NCBI GenBank assembly: GCA_033675265.1 | Contig: JAUJYZ010001002.1 | Location: 221,501-285,500, forward strand | Origin: Actinostola sp. cb2023 | Lineage: Eukaryota > Cnidaria > Anthozoa > Actiniaria > Actinostolidae | Length of the DNA: 64,000 bases | Direction of reading: 5' to 3' | Part shown: positions 34,766 through 46,892 of the stretch, piece after piece | Numbering within the stretch: the first letter of the stretch is position 1 | Layout: every line of letters begins with the position of its first letter | Notes under the pieces: model-generated | Databases searched by the model: none | Told to the model about the DNA's origin: nothing | Seen by the model: only the letters and a program-made list of their open reading frames with translations | Made by a program: the position numbers and the translations under genes

Positions 34766-34896
34766 GGTCACTTACGAGAGGTTCCAACTACTTGATTCGA
34801 CTTGGAACTGAACTTTGGGTATTTTGGAAAACTGGTCGCTTAGGAGAGGTGGTCGCTTACAAGAGTTGTCGCAACCAGAGGGAGGTTCAACTGTAT
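34766..34896. mobile_element. Degenerate pogo-like MITE
   Basis: ACGAGAGGTTCCAACTACTT at the left and GGGAGGTTCAACTGTA at the right, with GGTCGCTTAGGAGAGGT / GGTCGCTTACAAGAGTT repeats inside. This resembles the other GGTCGCTTA- and GTCGTATTA-type elements in the window. Confidence 0.5.
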
Positions 34897-35024
34897 TACA
34901 TTTAGCTATCCAAGGGTCACGATAATAATAGCATGATATATTTCATAAATGTACAAATTATACAATGTATCTTGCATGTAGGTCTTGCACCTCATGTGAT
35001 GTTCAACTTTTTTTGTCTTCAAAG

Positions 35025-36891
35025 GATCAAAATGCAAGCAAGAAAGATAACAGGATTCTTACAAAGGAAGAGAAACAAAGGTTTGCTTGAAGTGTTGTTG
35101 AATCACATATGGATCTATTGTAGAGATTTGATGTACTTTTGTTTTCCTTCATTTCAGAGCAATGGACAGGCATAATCAAGCAATGAATCAGGTTCATTGT
35201 TATACCCCAGCCTTCAGTATCAGGGACCGCGGAGACAGGGGGCTGGGGGGGCCTTGGCCCCAAAAGTATTGTCACAATACGTTGTTGTCTGATATATACA
35301 ATGTACTAGTCTAGTACTTAGTATATCCGGCCCTCCCACTTTCAAGAGTGCTCCGCAGTCCCTGAGTATATGTACTTGTGTTAATGTTTGTTCATTGTGT
35401 TTAATGGTTCTCTTATTTACATGTATCAGTTTAGTAATTACTATATAAAAATGACTATTCATTGTTAATTCTGTTCTTAGCTCTTACTTGAAAAGGAAAA
35501 ATGCCAAAAAGCAGAAAGAAATCATATTGAAATAAGGTACATGAAATTGACATAAAATTATTATATCATATAGCTTTTCTTGAATCTGCTGCAGACATCT
35601 CTCTGTTTTGGTTTTCCTGTCGATCTGTTGACTGCGAAAGACTGGTGATGGTAATAATGACATGGACAGTGAATGGATTATGTGGTGGTGATGATGATGA
35701 TGAAGATGAAAGAGATGATGGTGATGTTACTGGTGGTGATGGTGATGGTAATAATGGCATGGGTGATGAATGAAGATGGTGATGAGGATGAAGAAGATGA
35801 TGATGATTGTGGTGTGGTGGTGATGAATGGTGGTGATAATAATGATGATGACTTGATGAAGACGATATATGACAAAACATTTCCACAGAACAAAAGCAAT
35901 AGAAGTTGAAAAAGCCAGATCTGCTTTGATTGCTTCACTTCCTCCAACAAAAGATATATTATTAGTAAGTATTAGTGCAATTTAGAAAAGTGTGAAATAG
36001 TACTAACTTTAAATAGTGCTATTTCTATTGTTTTCTATTGTTTCATTTAGTGCTATTTAGTACTGATTAGTTATTTAGTTTTCACGCTTTTCTAAATTAC
36101 ACTCTATTTTATTGATTGATTGATTTACTTAATAATTATTTATTTATTTACCTATATTTATTTATTCATTTACATATTCATTGTGTTTATTTAGTTATGT
36201 TTATTTATTTACTTACTTATTTTTATTTTCATTTGCAGGAGTTTGAACTTACACAAGGTAAAGCTATTTCTTAATATACAGTATCGTACAGTTTACAATA
36301 ATTTTTGTACCTGTTTCAGTGTAGCTTATAGTTTAGATTAGATTAGGATCAGGGTTTTACTCATTGAAAATTATATCCAAATTAAATAATGTACAATGTA
36401 CTTGTAACGACATGTAACTACAACATGTAGTCTACTCCTTAAATTTGTATGTTTGAGGAGGGGAGGGGGGGTGTTATTTGATTTCCCCCAATGGAAAATC
36501 CTGGCTATGCCCCTGTGGATTATCCTTACTTCTTTTTCTTGAAAGCAGAAAAAAAGCTGCAACCCAAGAACATAGAAGACTTCAAATCTACTCATTATCA
36601 TCTCCAAATGCCTGCAGTTCAGGTGGAGAAGATGGACAAAGAGAACCAGGTAGAGTATGTCCTTAATTCTTAGTTGTCATTTTTGTAGATCCCACAAATT
36701 AAAAATATATCCAAACATTTACTAGTATGGTATACTGTGCAGCACAAACAAGTTAGACCACCTTTCATCTATTTGCATACTTTTATCTCAACCTAAACTA
36801 CCTAAACCACTCCTCCCACCTCTCCCTTCCTGCAAAAGGTATTTCCCATGAAGGGGTACCAGCTTGTCAGTTCTTCTTCACTCTAACGTTG

Positions 36892-36944
<53 letters not shown>

Positions 36945-36954
36945 AAATAATAAA

Positions 36955-37006
<52 letters not shown>

Positions 37007-37025
37007 TAAAAAAAATAAAAATAAA

Positions 37026-37100
<75 letters not shown>

Positions 37101-40100
37101 TTTGTACACCCTATACAGGTTGATGCTAGGTTTGCAGCTGAGGAAGAAGAGGTCAAGATTCATGGTATCATTGAAGTTGCTCAGAGAAGCCAATCCGAGC
37201 AAGCAGAAAAAGCACGTCTACGACACAAGCATGCACTGGCTCAGTTGAAGATAGAAGAGGTATATCATCATGGGTGTATATTAGTTTGCGAAAATAAGGT
37301 TCAACTAGGGTTTTTGTTAGAACTGTTCTTTGCTATTTCAATCTGCTTCCCGGTTATTTTACCCCAAATGCTAGGATCGAAATGGCTAGGTGCTCCATTG
37401 CCATTTGGGTCCCTGTTACAATAGAGCCGCGTTAATACGACCACCCACGGACCAACAAAATCTGGCCGTAATAACGGGGTGACCGTAAAATAGCGTCAAG
37501 AGATTGTATGACTGCGCAGTTCTTCCGTCCAAAATTAAGTGGTCGTAATAACGAGGTGGTCGTATTAACGAGGCAGGCTTCAACTGTACTTCAAAAACCA
37601 TTATGCAGATTATTGGTAGTATCAAAGAAAACATAATCAATTTTCTGTGAAATGATTGCTTTGAAAGATATTTTCGAAAAATACATCAGCTTTTATGACG
37701 TCACTTTGTTTGAAGAGCCTCAAAAATAACCAAAATAGTCATACTTTTGTCCGACCATAAGACAAAAACATAAACAGGTAAAACTTATATTTTTTTTGGT
37801 GTTTAAAGTATTATATCTGTACTTTTAATCTACTTCAAATTGTTTGTTGTTCTTTTCGTTTTCTAGTACAAAAAGCGATCGATATTTGCCATGATTTCAA
37901 TGAAACCAGGGTGCGATCAAACAACGTGACGTCACACTTCGCAACATGTTTTTCACAAATATCTCTAAAAGCAATAATTTAATCAAAAATTATTTGTGAT
38001 ATTATTATTTCCATCACTAATCTATGTTATAAAATGAAATATAAAAAATTGTGTCATATGCACTTCAACGGTTTACACTCTCTCTTCCCCGTTACAAAGG
38101 AGAGAGAGTTTGCGTACGAAGATGCCTTTGGATTATGCGTAATATTTTGCGCATATTCCAACAATTTCCACTGACTTTTAACAGGATCACAAAAAACTGA
38201 TGGATGAGTTGGGTGATCTTGAGAGAATGGATCGTCAGAGGAGACAAAATGCTGTTGCTAGGATACCGGTAATAGACGCATAGTACCACATCGAATAAAG
38301 GAATTCCCAATAATAATAATAATAAAAATCTTTATCGTGGGTTTCAAATACAGCAATAAGGGCTGGTTTCCAATTTAACCCACAACTAAAATGGCCATAC
38401 CGGGTATAAAAAAATACGTTTTTTTTTCAACTGCTTGTTTTGCTTGGATCGCAAGGTACGGATATTTCAACCTCCTCACAAACGTGTTGAAGACGCAGAG
38501 GAAAGACAACGTGACCTGGAGCAAGCATTTGAAGACATGTACATGATGCAGACAGGTAAATACAGTTGATTAATATTCCATGATTTGACAAACAATACGC
38601 GCGGCTATAGAGCAGATTTCGCATGACTGTAAAAAAAAACAAAAAAAAACACGGCGCACGGCACGGCAACGGTCACGCCCGGGGGTCACGGCACTGCACG
38701 GAAATCCTAAAAACATCACGGGAACGGCACGTCCATGCCGTAAGTTTTCCACAGTCATTCGAAATCTGCTCTATTTCACGAGTTCCGAGCCACCATATCA
38801 CTAGCTGATCCAAGCCTATGAACATGATCGATCTCGTGGAAGGAGAGGAGAATGGGGAGGGGCCAAGGAAGGACGTTCATATTTAATCCCATTTTGTAAT
38901 AAATCTAGTCAAGAAGTATTAAATAATAACAAATGATTGTTATTATTGCAGGGTATACCGGCGATTTGACTATTGCATTAGAACCTTCAACGGACCCAGT
39001 ACTGATCCCTGAGGAGCACCAGTTGTTAGGTGGGTTTGAAATCCAGTACATATGAAGTTAGGGATACTATTATTATTAGGGATGGAAATGGGTTTTCATG
39101 CCGCAAAACCAGTTACTGGGATTTGACTATTGCGTATTTAAATAGAACCTTCAACGGACCCAGTACTACCACAGGAAGCCCAAGCTGTGGTTTTGTGGAG
39201 AATATCGTAAAAATATTTTCTCCTGTAAATACTGTAATAAAAGACTTGAAACTGTGGTAGTGTCTTAAATAAAGACCACAAGACACTACCACAGTTTCAA
39301 GTCTTTTATTACAGTATTTACAGGAGAAAATATTTTTACGATATTCTCCACAAAACCACAGCTTGGGCTTCCTGTGGTACTACAGTTCTTTTAGGTGCAT
39401 TTGAAATGGATTGGAGAGTTTAGGTGTGTTCCATGCGCAAAACATTTCAAAGGTTTTCTTTTTATACCCAAATATGCTAATCGCAGACTGCTTTTGTACA
39501 TACACGGCTTCACTGATGTTGAAGACACAGAAACAAAATATTTCAGAAAGTTTACTGTTTCCGTACGTAACGTTCATTTTTAGTTCCTGAAGAACGAACT
39601 CCAGGACGATCGGTACGTGAGAATCAATTTATAAAATGCTCGTAACTAATTCACTGCTGACAGAGAACTACGTGTTTACATTGATATTTCCATAGGAAGC
39701 AACTGTTCCCATAGTAGTCCCTCCTCAGCAGGCTGATCGAGAAAGAATTGACGATGTTGGAATAGGGGACCTGGACAATGTCCCCAGGAGAGAAAACGAG
39801 GAGGCCGCTATGGAAAGTGCAAGTCAAGACGATGAACAAAAGGAAACAATACCAAAAGGAGAAGGTACATGCAGTGTATGGTACAACTCTAGTGGCGGAT
39901 CTAGAGGGGTTCCAACGGTGCCATGGAACCCCTGCCTCGAACCCAGTCGCTTCTTCGGAGGGGAAGGGGAAGGGGAGGAGAAGTAAGACGAGAAAGCGAA
40001 AAGAACTGACCTTAGACATCTGATCAAAAAATTCCCAAGGGGTTAAGCCCCGGACCCTCCTAAAGAAACCCCCTTTTCAAAATCCTGGATCCGCCACTGA

Positions 40101-43100
40101 ACTCTATATCGATGCATGCATGGAGCAGTAGACAGGAAAGAGGTCAGTAAATAGATTCTTCTTGTTGATGACCTAGATGCTGTGAAAAGACTTCTTCTGC
40201 GCATTCAACAACAACGAGAACAAGTCGGGAAAGAAAAGCCAACAGCATCTGTCGAGAAAGGTATCAGTGCTAATTACGAGTTCACTAGCGGTGTACAGCT
40301 GGACGAGATGTATATAAGGTGTAAGATAATCCACTATGCAGAAGACGTTGTGTCCCACAAACTATTACTCAGGCTCTCTCTGTTTGCCCCTGCTAAGGGA
40401 GCCTGGATTCATTTTGTTTTCGTTGTGACATATTTTAAACTCTCAAAGACACTTTCAAGATCTGTGTGTACATGTAGATCATTGTAATTTACTTTATTCC
40501 AGTTGACCAAAGCAAAAAGACACCTGCCCCACCCTCTCGCATGACTGGAAAACATATCAGGTAGGTTATGCATCTCAGTATTTTCAATATTTTAGATACA
40601 GTAGAACCCCGTTATCTCGAACACCCAATGGAATCGATAAATTGTTCGAGATAGCGGGAGTTCGAGATAACCGATAGTAATTCACTGATAAAACGACCCT
40701 AGGGACATGGGTTTGTGTTCGAAATAACGGGGAGTTCGAGATAACCGAGTTCGAGATAGCGGGGTTCTACTGTAATTCAATTTTGTTTTGTTTATTTCTA
40801 GTGCAAGGGTAAACGTTCTGACACCTCTTCCCGAGGAAGAAGAACAACTACAAGATGAGTATATTCCACGCACCTTTCCACCTCATCCGCATCCTAAAGC
40901 TTCAGGGCCTACTACTCAAGACCTCCCGACAGATACTGGAGATACTCAAGAAATGCGTACTCTACTACACCCTTATGAAGCTGCCAGGCAGGCTAGAACG
41001 GTAATTACTCGTGAAGAGGAAGATGAGCCTGTTCCTAGGTCCTCCCAGGAAACCATGGTAATTATTAATATGTTATTAATAATTAATAATTATTAATATC
41101 ACTCTGGAAGGTCCACACACATAAGTGATTTTTAGACTTTTATTCAAAGTAAGCATATACAGCATTTTTATGCAAGATTTTCATGGAACTACAATATATT
41201 TTCTCTTGATATCATTCTCAGCCTTCTCCTCTCGGTCAAGAACAAAAACTCTTAGAGCAACTAGAGGAACAACGATCAATTCAACAACGCCTGGAGGAGC
41301 AACTAAAGGAATACCACAATAGGTTCCAGGCGCTATCTAGTGAAAGATCCCAGGGACCATATGATGGAAGTGCTCAAAAGAAGCCTAAAGATGAGGCAGA
41401 GGTGGACGGTGAGAAACACCTCAAAGAAAGCGAGCCTCACGGGGTTGATGATGAAAGTGGGTCACTCGAGGAGAGGGATGAAGGGTCTTTGCCATCTATA
41501 GAATCAGGAGTTCTATCTCTTGAGGAACAAACAGTCGACGAGGCAGAGACTTCGGGCACATCCAGCAGTGCATCTGATCGTTGGCCCAAGTCATCCAGAC
41601 CACCAGAAACTCTCCCAACAGTGTCTAACCTTAACGAAGATCCTTATAGTAAAAGCGCCTTCCGCGAAACCGCAAAGTAGCCGTCCTGTTTATGGTTCTG
41701 ACAGTGATGAGGATTACTCTAACATGGTTATACCACAGAAGCATGATCTTGGAAGGGAGCCTGGCGATCAACCACCAAAGCACAAGCATTACCCTTTAGC
41801 TTTAAGACAGCATGAAACTACAGGAGAAAGTTTTCCAATGGAAAGTTCTGAATCAGAAGGGCGTCTCGAGTCTGAGGAACTCTCATCTAGTTCTGGATCG
41901 TTGGATTCCAAACACCAGGCAATACCAACTAGTGGTGTAACTCAGGATCGATTCTTGGACGACTGGAGTGAAACGATCGACCGTCCTTTCAGACAAATCC
42001 AAGGAGTCGTCCATTCGTTCCCTTCGTCAACACGTGGTTCTATTATCACTGACAGTACCAGAAATAAAATTAGCTCTGAGACTTCACTAAGTGTCACAGG
42101 TGGTAGCATATCGACAAAAATATCAGACCAAAGGAATGGATCGTCTTATTCATCTTCTTTACAACCAGTACCGGACTTTACAAGTTATTTTCAAGGGCCA
42201 AGACTGAGAACACCTGGTATCGTGAATGCGACTCCAAGTCCAACAGCATCCCAGACAACGCCTTCGGTCACACAATCATTCGATGGATCGCCTAATTACG
42301 TAGACGAATATCGAAGAAAATGGGAAGAAGAGAAGATGCTTATTGAGAATCAGCGTCAGTTAATTAAACAAAAACAAGAGCAACAACATAGGCGCATGAG
42401 ATATTACAAAGATATCTTAGAGCGATATGAACAGGGCAGTCCTGTTAGTCTTGATGTGGGGCATTCAATAACAAGCGAGGAATCTCCCATTTTTGGTGTG
42501 ACCAGCAGAGCTGTTGGTAGTTCAAATATAACCTCTGTTCAAAGTCAAGTTAGTGACAAGTTCCGTTCAGATCACAAATCAACAGAGGAAAGTTCTCGTG
42601 AGATTGCAACAATTAACAAAGAAAACGAAAATGTACATGCCAACAAAGGTAGCCATGTTCCTCCTCTTGTTGGCTTGAAAGGAAGTTCTAGCAGTTCTGA
42701 CAATAGCTACCGAAGGTCCTTCCCATGGACAAGTGATTCGAGTAGTTCTGGTCGCACTGGAAACCGCTTCTCAGTAATCACCAAAGATCCTCAAGTATCT
42801 AGAAAATCGACGTCTACTAGTGATTTTAGTCTTCCATCGAGTGGGACAGAGTATCATTCTCTCAAACTCTCACCGGACCCATCAGCTTTTGGTACAAACC
42901 TTGATCTAGCTAACGGCAGCCGGTCTTCAATAACAACATTGTCTGAATTAAACGAAATGATGACGAAGTTTACTTCTTCGAGTGAAAATGAACTTGAGAG
43001 GGACATACATGTACATAGGAGATTGGCGAGACCAATAGGAAGGACCAGTTGGTCGGAATATTTAACTGAGAACACGACCTCGGTTTCAGTTGATAAAGAC

Positions 43101-45803
43101 TCAGCTGGACCAAGTACCGTAGGGAGTATGCCGTACAGTACCCTACAATCCGCCAGTGTCAACCATCCAACAAGGTCCGAAACCGAAACACAAGCTGGCA
43201 GTGATATTGAAACTCAAAGGTGGCACCTGCCTCCAAAAGCGAGCACTCAATCAACGAGCTCCACTGGACGTATCAGTGAAGATTCCAGCTTTGATACGAG
43301 CAATTTGTTATTACAAGATCCCAAGGCAGATGCATTTGGCCCACGGTCGATAATGGAGGACCAATGGATTTTGCCTCCCAAAGCAAGCACCCAGTCAATT
43401 GGGGCCGTGGGTGGCTTTATCGATGAATCCAGTTTAGAAACAAGCACGTTTCAACCAGGAGGAGGTGATGTATTCGATAAGATAATCTATGGAGAAGAAA
43501 CATCGAGGTCACTTGAACTTCACTCCAGCCCAGACTTTAGCAATCTTCAAAACCTAAACACCAGCATAAGCTCACAAATCCAGCAGTGGTTCGTCCCACC
43601 TAAAGCAAGTACTCAATCGATGGGTTCACTTGGGCCCGACATCGAAGGGTCAAACTCAAATACTCGAGGTGCCAGTAATATTCAAAGCACAAGCTCACCA
43701 TTCCAGCAGTGGGTCGTCCCACCTAAAGCAAGCACTCATCGATGGGGGACCCATCAGTGAAGTCAAGCCCAAATACCGAGATACTAATATTCAAAGTTTA
43801 AGCTCCAGCACAAGCTCGCCACTCCAGCAGTGGGTCGTCCCACCTAAAGCAAGCACTCAATCGATGGGTTCACTTGGACCCATCAGTGAAGACTCAAGCC
43901 CAAATACTCGAGATACTAGTAATATTCAAAGTTTAAGCAGCAGCCAAATACCATTCCAGCAGATACTAAAGCAATATTCACTTGGCCCCTAAGTCAAACT
44001 CAATACTCGAGGTGCCAGTAATATTCAAAGCACAGCTCACTCCAGCAGTGGGTCGTCCCAGCTAAAGCAAGCACTCAGTCGATGGGTTCACTTGGACCCA
44101 TCAGTGAAGACTCAAGCCCAAATACTCGAGATACTAGTAATATTCAAAGCCTAAGCACCAGCACAAGCTCACTATTCCAGCAGTGGGTCGTCCCAGCTAA
44201 AGCAAGCACTCAATCGATGGGTTCACTTGGACCCATCAGTGGACCCAAATATCGAGTGCTAGTAATATTCAAAGTTTAAGCACCCAAATACCAGTGAGTC
44301 TCGTAAAAGCAAGCACTCAATCGATGGGTTCACTTGGACCCACCAGCGAAGGGTCAAGCCCAAATACCAGTCAGTCTCGTAATGCAGAGTACCTTTTGAA
44401 ACCGGCAAGTCAGTCATCTGTAAAGTGGTATCTCCCAACGAAAGCCAGCACTCAGTCAATGATATTCCAAGAATCCATTCAGGGAGAATCTATTCCGGAT
44501 CAATCTGTATTCGTAAGGGAACCAGTTTCTGGAGATGGTCGAAATCAACGGATGCCAACCACGTCGTTGAGTTCAGTCGCTGCTTTTGAGAAACGTGTAG
44601 GAAAAAGTGGAGCCACCGAGCGCTGGGTTGCTTCAGATTTGACCCAATCTCCACTTGATGGATATGACAGTTCTTCTTCGAATAGTGAGAATATTGAGAC
44701 AAGACTGAAAAATATGGGGAGTGACTTACTGCAATTGGATAAACTATTAGGTAGGTCGTCTTAGTATCATCAAAACTAGAAACTCATGATTGGAGTAATG
44801 TTCGTGGTTTGCAGTCATTTCTTTGGGAATGATGTGGCGGCCATATTGCACAACAATCTTATACAAGGCTAAGTTTTTTTGCAATTCCATCAAACATGGC
44901 AGCCACGTCTTTGACGTTTTGCTCCCCGAGAAATGGTTTCAACCTTCTTTAGAGGCTTTTATTTGGTTTCCATTTCCAAACCTACTAACATATGCGGTAC
45001 ATTTCAACGTCATACCTCAGTAGCCTTTCTCTGTGGTTCAAGGAAGGGAGGAAGCCCGGGTACTGGGTATCGTACATTTTTAGACCCTATAAATGATTTT
45101 GGCTTAAAAAAAGTGGATTGGAGAGACTTTATTTGCCCTATTTCCAAAAAAACTTTTCAAATCAAGTATTACTGAAATTAATATGAATTTCCGCACAAAC
45201 TTCACAAAAACCTTAACGTTACAAACGTTTGATCTTTTTTTTCTCGAAGAAGACTCGCCATCACCATCCTTGTCCTCTGGTAGTTTGGAAACTGACAACA
45301 GTGCAACAAGTCACTCTGAACACTCAACAACAGAGTCATACCATGAACATGAAAAGGTAGGAGTAATACTTTAACCTGTGAAGTTTACCGTTCTTAGTTT
45401 TACTGTAAGTTAAAATCGTCATTTATTTTTGTTGGGTCAGAGCAATGAACAAGGAGGGAGTCGCAAAGTTTCTGACCACGGAGAAGAAACGGAAGAAGCA
45501 GTAACACTAAAAGGCAACGCGATAGGGAGTGGCAGCCACTCGGCTCATCCGGAAGGCTCGGACCTCGAGGAACCCTTCAATGTACCTTCACCCAACAGTG
45601 ACTCAAATTCCATCTCTGTCTCTCTTCAAGACGCCTTCGCACAAAGGAAGAAAGATTTCGTCAAGAAATCGCTAGCGAGAGTTACACGATCGAAGGAAAA
45701 ACGCTTCGAGGTGAAACCAGGAGTTCGTGTCAAGAAGAGAATGAAACATGGTCAAACGAAGAAGACGTCTTTCTCCAAGAAACAACCACCTTGGCAAAAG
45801 TAG
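35025..45803 (+). CDS. CEP295: CEP295 centriolar protein (5' exons not found; frame breaks in large exon)
   Basis: Seen: exons 35025-35080, 35158-35191, 35481-35536, 35889-35964, 36239-36257, 36549-36649, 37119-37259, 38185-38268, 38456-38555, 38952-39029, 39584-39612, 39696-39864, 40177-40260, 40503-40560, 40802-41057, 41222-44750, 45250-45356, 45441-45803 (TAG). Phases agree at every junction. Blocks match vertebrate CEP295 in order: EVEKARSALIASLPP, THYHLQMP, VDARFAAEEEE, DLEQAFEDMY, VKRLLLRI, LLHPYEAARQAR and a C-terminal ALMS-like SLQDAFAQRKKDF. The rest is coiled coil and Ser-rich. Known: CEP295 drives centriole-to-centrosome conversion and binds microtubules. The first ~100 residues expected for the family are missing; the exon at 32010 is not similar to them. 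Odd: the 3.5 kb exon is open in sequential frames with breaks near 41650, 43740, 43990-44080 and 44240-44290. These could be assembly indels in a repeat or real lesions. Confidence 0.85.
35220..35366. mobile_element. Short TIR element (CAGGGACCGCGGAG ends)
   Basis: CAGGGACCGCGGAGAC at the left and GTGCTCCGCAGTCCCTGAG at the right are imperfect inverted ends around GGGGGGGCCTTGGCCCC-type DNA. Non-autonomous, in a CEP295 intron. Confidence 0.65.
35660..35865. repeat. GATG/GGTGAT microsatellite
   Basis: Trinucleotide-rich (GATGAT/GGTGAT)n tract in a CEP295 intron, with no exon. Confidence 0.8.
35974..36106. mobile_element. Family A palindromic MITE
   Basis: AGTGCAATTTAGAAAAGTGT and CACGCTTTTCTAAATTACACT are inverted ends. 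Inside is TTTCTATTGTTTTCTATTGT between AGTACTAACT and AGTACTGATTAG. The same element occurs at 63547-63691 and, in part, at 48830-48945. It starts nine bases after the CEP295 exon end at 35964. Confidence 0.85.
36889..37100. repeat. (ATT)n microsatellite, ~210 bp
   Basis: Nearly pure ATT repeats broken by AAAATAATAAAA and AATTATTTAAAAAAAATAAA, ending directly upstream of the CEP295 exon at 37119. Poly-Ile/Leu/Asn frames here are artefacts. Confidence 0.95.
37417..37588. mobile_element. Pogo-like MITE
   Basis: TACAATAGAGCCGCGTTAAT at the left and CGAGGCAGGCTTCAACTGTA at the right, with GGCCGTAATAACGGGGTGAC and GGTCGTAATAACGAGGTGGT inside. Same type as 15881-16060. Located in a CEP295 intron. 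Confidence 0.7.
38608..38773. mobile_element. Family C MITE (TAGAGCAGATTTCG ends)
   Basis: TAGAGCAGATTTCGCATGACTG is mirrored by CAGTCATTCGAAATCTGCTCTA, enclosing an A-run and CACGGCACGG-type repeats. Relatives are at 52687-52970 and 56703-56795. Confidence 0.85.
39068..39167 (+). pseudogene. Partial copy of CEP295 exon 38952-39029
   Basis: GGGATTTGACTATTGCGTATTTAAATAGAACCTTCAACGG... repeats the exon segment GATTTGACTATTGCATTAGA and CCTTCAACGGACCCAGTACT with a small insertion. The copy breaks off exactly where the foldback element at 39168 begins. Confidence 0.8.
39168..39378. mobile_element. Perfect foldback element, ~98 bp arms, 3 bp duplication
   Basis: The ends are ACCACAGGAAGCCCAAGCTG and CAGCTTGGGCTTCCTGTGGT. 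The arms are essentially exact, around a loop of about 14 bp (AAATAAAGACCACA). ACT flanks both sides (39165-39167 and 39379-39381), a likely target duplication. The near-identity of the arms suggests a young insertion. Confidence 0.88.
39890..40099. mobile_element. TIR element with TAGTGGCGGATC ends
   Basis: TAGTGGCGGATCTAGAGGGG and the right end ATCCTGGATCCGCCACTGA are inverted. Inside, GAGGGGTTCCAACGG faces GGAACCCC-type sequence. In a CEP295 intron right after exon 39696-39864. Confidence 0.7.
40597..40773. mobile_element. Pogo-like MITE, TA-flanked
   Basis: TACAGTAGAACCCCGTTATC and GATAGCGGGGTTCTACTGTA are inverted ends, with GTTCGAGATAGCGGGAGTTC-type repeats inside. The ends and TA target match pogo/Tigger elements. 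It fills most of the CEP295 intron between 40560 and 40802. Confidence 0.85.
43195..44470 (+). repeat. Coding tandem repeat in CEP295 (PPKASTQS core)
   Basis: About nine degenerate units of W-x-[LV]-P-[PA]-KASTQS, followed in most by MGSLGPISEDSSPNTR and SNIQSLSS. The DNA-level similarity is highest at 43580-44370, where units are 90-140 bp. The reading frame changes several times across exactly this stretch. Confidence 0.85.
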
Positions 45804-45837
45804 GGATGGGCGACAGGGAAGAAAAAGGAAGAAACAA

Positions 45838-45951
45838 GCCTTTCGAGGTAAAGCCACAAGTATGTTCATGTTAGGAAGAGAGTAGTAAAACTTAAATCGC
45901 AGAAGGTATCTGTAGCTAAACAGGTGCATTCAATGAGCTCAGCCACACCAT
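45838..45951 (+). pseudogene. Degenerate copy of the CEP295 terminal exon tail
   Basis: TTTCGAGGTAAAGCCACAAG then GTTCATGTTAGGAAGAGAGT copy the in-gene TTCGAGGTGAAACCAGGAGT and CGTGTCAAGAAGAGAATG at 45705-45744. A 1 bp shift separates FEVKPQV from HVRKRVVKLKSQKVSVAKQ. It lies 35 bp beyond the stop and would extend the basic tail if read in frame. Confidence 0.6.
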
Positions 45952-46039
45952 AGAATTGTAATATGGTTGCAGGGTGCGACCTGTCGGTTCAATGACACTT
46001 ACGCCTTCCAAAAAGGGTAAATGAAAATCTTCAACACCC

Positions 46040-46870
46040 ATCAAAATCCCACATATTTGGCTTTCCCATTCCGCCAAAAGGAAGGAAAAGTACATGTATG
46101 TGTAAATACCGAGAACTTGCAGGTCTGACCTGTTGGTTCAACGTAATAGGAAACCCTTCCAAACAAGGCACCATCAAAGTCCCACACATTTGGACTTACA
46201 GACCTGTTGGTTCAAATACGCCACAAGGCACATACGCCTTTCATGAAATCCTCTTCAAAACCCATCAAAGTCCCACACAAACCTACGCCTTACCAAAAAG
46301 AGTAAATGAAATCCTCTTCAAAACCCATCAAAGTCCCACATATTTGGATTTCCTAGTCCGTCGCAAATTACACAAATGTATGTATAAATACCGAGAACTT
46401 ACAGACCTGTTGGTTCAACGTAATAGGAAACCCACAAGGCACCTACGCCTTCCCAAAAGAGTAAATGAAATCCTCTTCAAAACCCATCAAAGTCCCACAT
46501 ATTTGGATTTCCTAGTCCGTCGCAAATTACACAAATGTATGTATAAATACCGAGAACTTACAGACCTGTTGGTTCAACGTAATAGGAAACCCACAAGGCA
46601 CCTACGCCTTCCCAAAAGAGTAAATGAAATCCTCTTCAAAACCCATCAAAGTCCCACACATTTGGATTTCCTAGTCCGTCGCAAATTACACAAATGTATG
46701 TATAAATACCGAGAACTTACAGACCTGTTGGTTCAACGTAATAGGAAACCCACAAGGCACCTACGCCTTCCCAAAAGAGTAAATCAAAGTCCCACACATT
46801 TGAAAATCCTCTTCAAAACCCATCAAAGTCCCACATATTTGTTTCGACGCTCGTATTTCAGTCACATATT
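46040..46870 (+). repeat. 159 bp tandem array
   Basis: Three full and several partial units contain CCTCTTCAAAACCCATCAAA, GTCCCACATATTTGGATTTC, GTCCGTCGCAAATTACACAA and ACAGACCTGTTGGTTCAACG. The full unit is 53 codons, so one strand is open for 264 codons. No start context, splice link or known family supports it as a gene. Confidence 0.9.
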
Positions 46871-46892
46871 ACGTGAACGCGTATGTAAATAG

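Noticed and set aside
36889..37248. Poly-Ile/Leu ORF
   Set aside because: It is the (ATT)n repeat read in frame into a real CEP295 exon of another frame.
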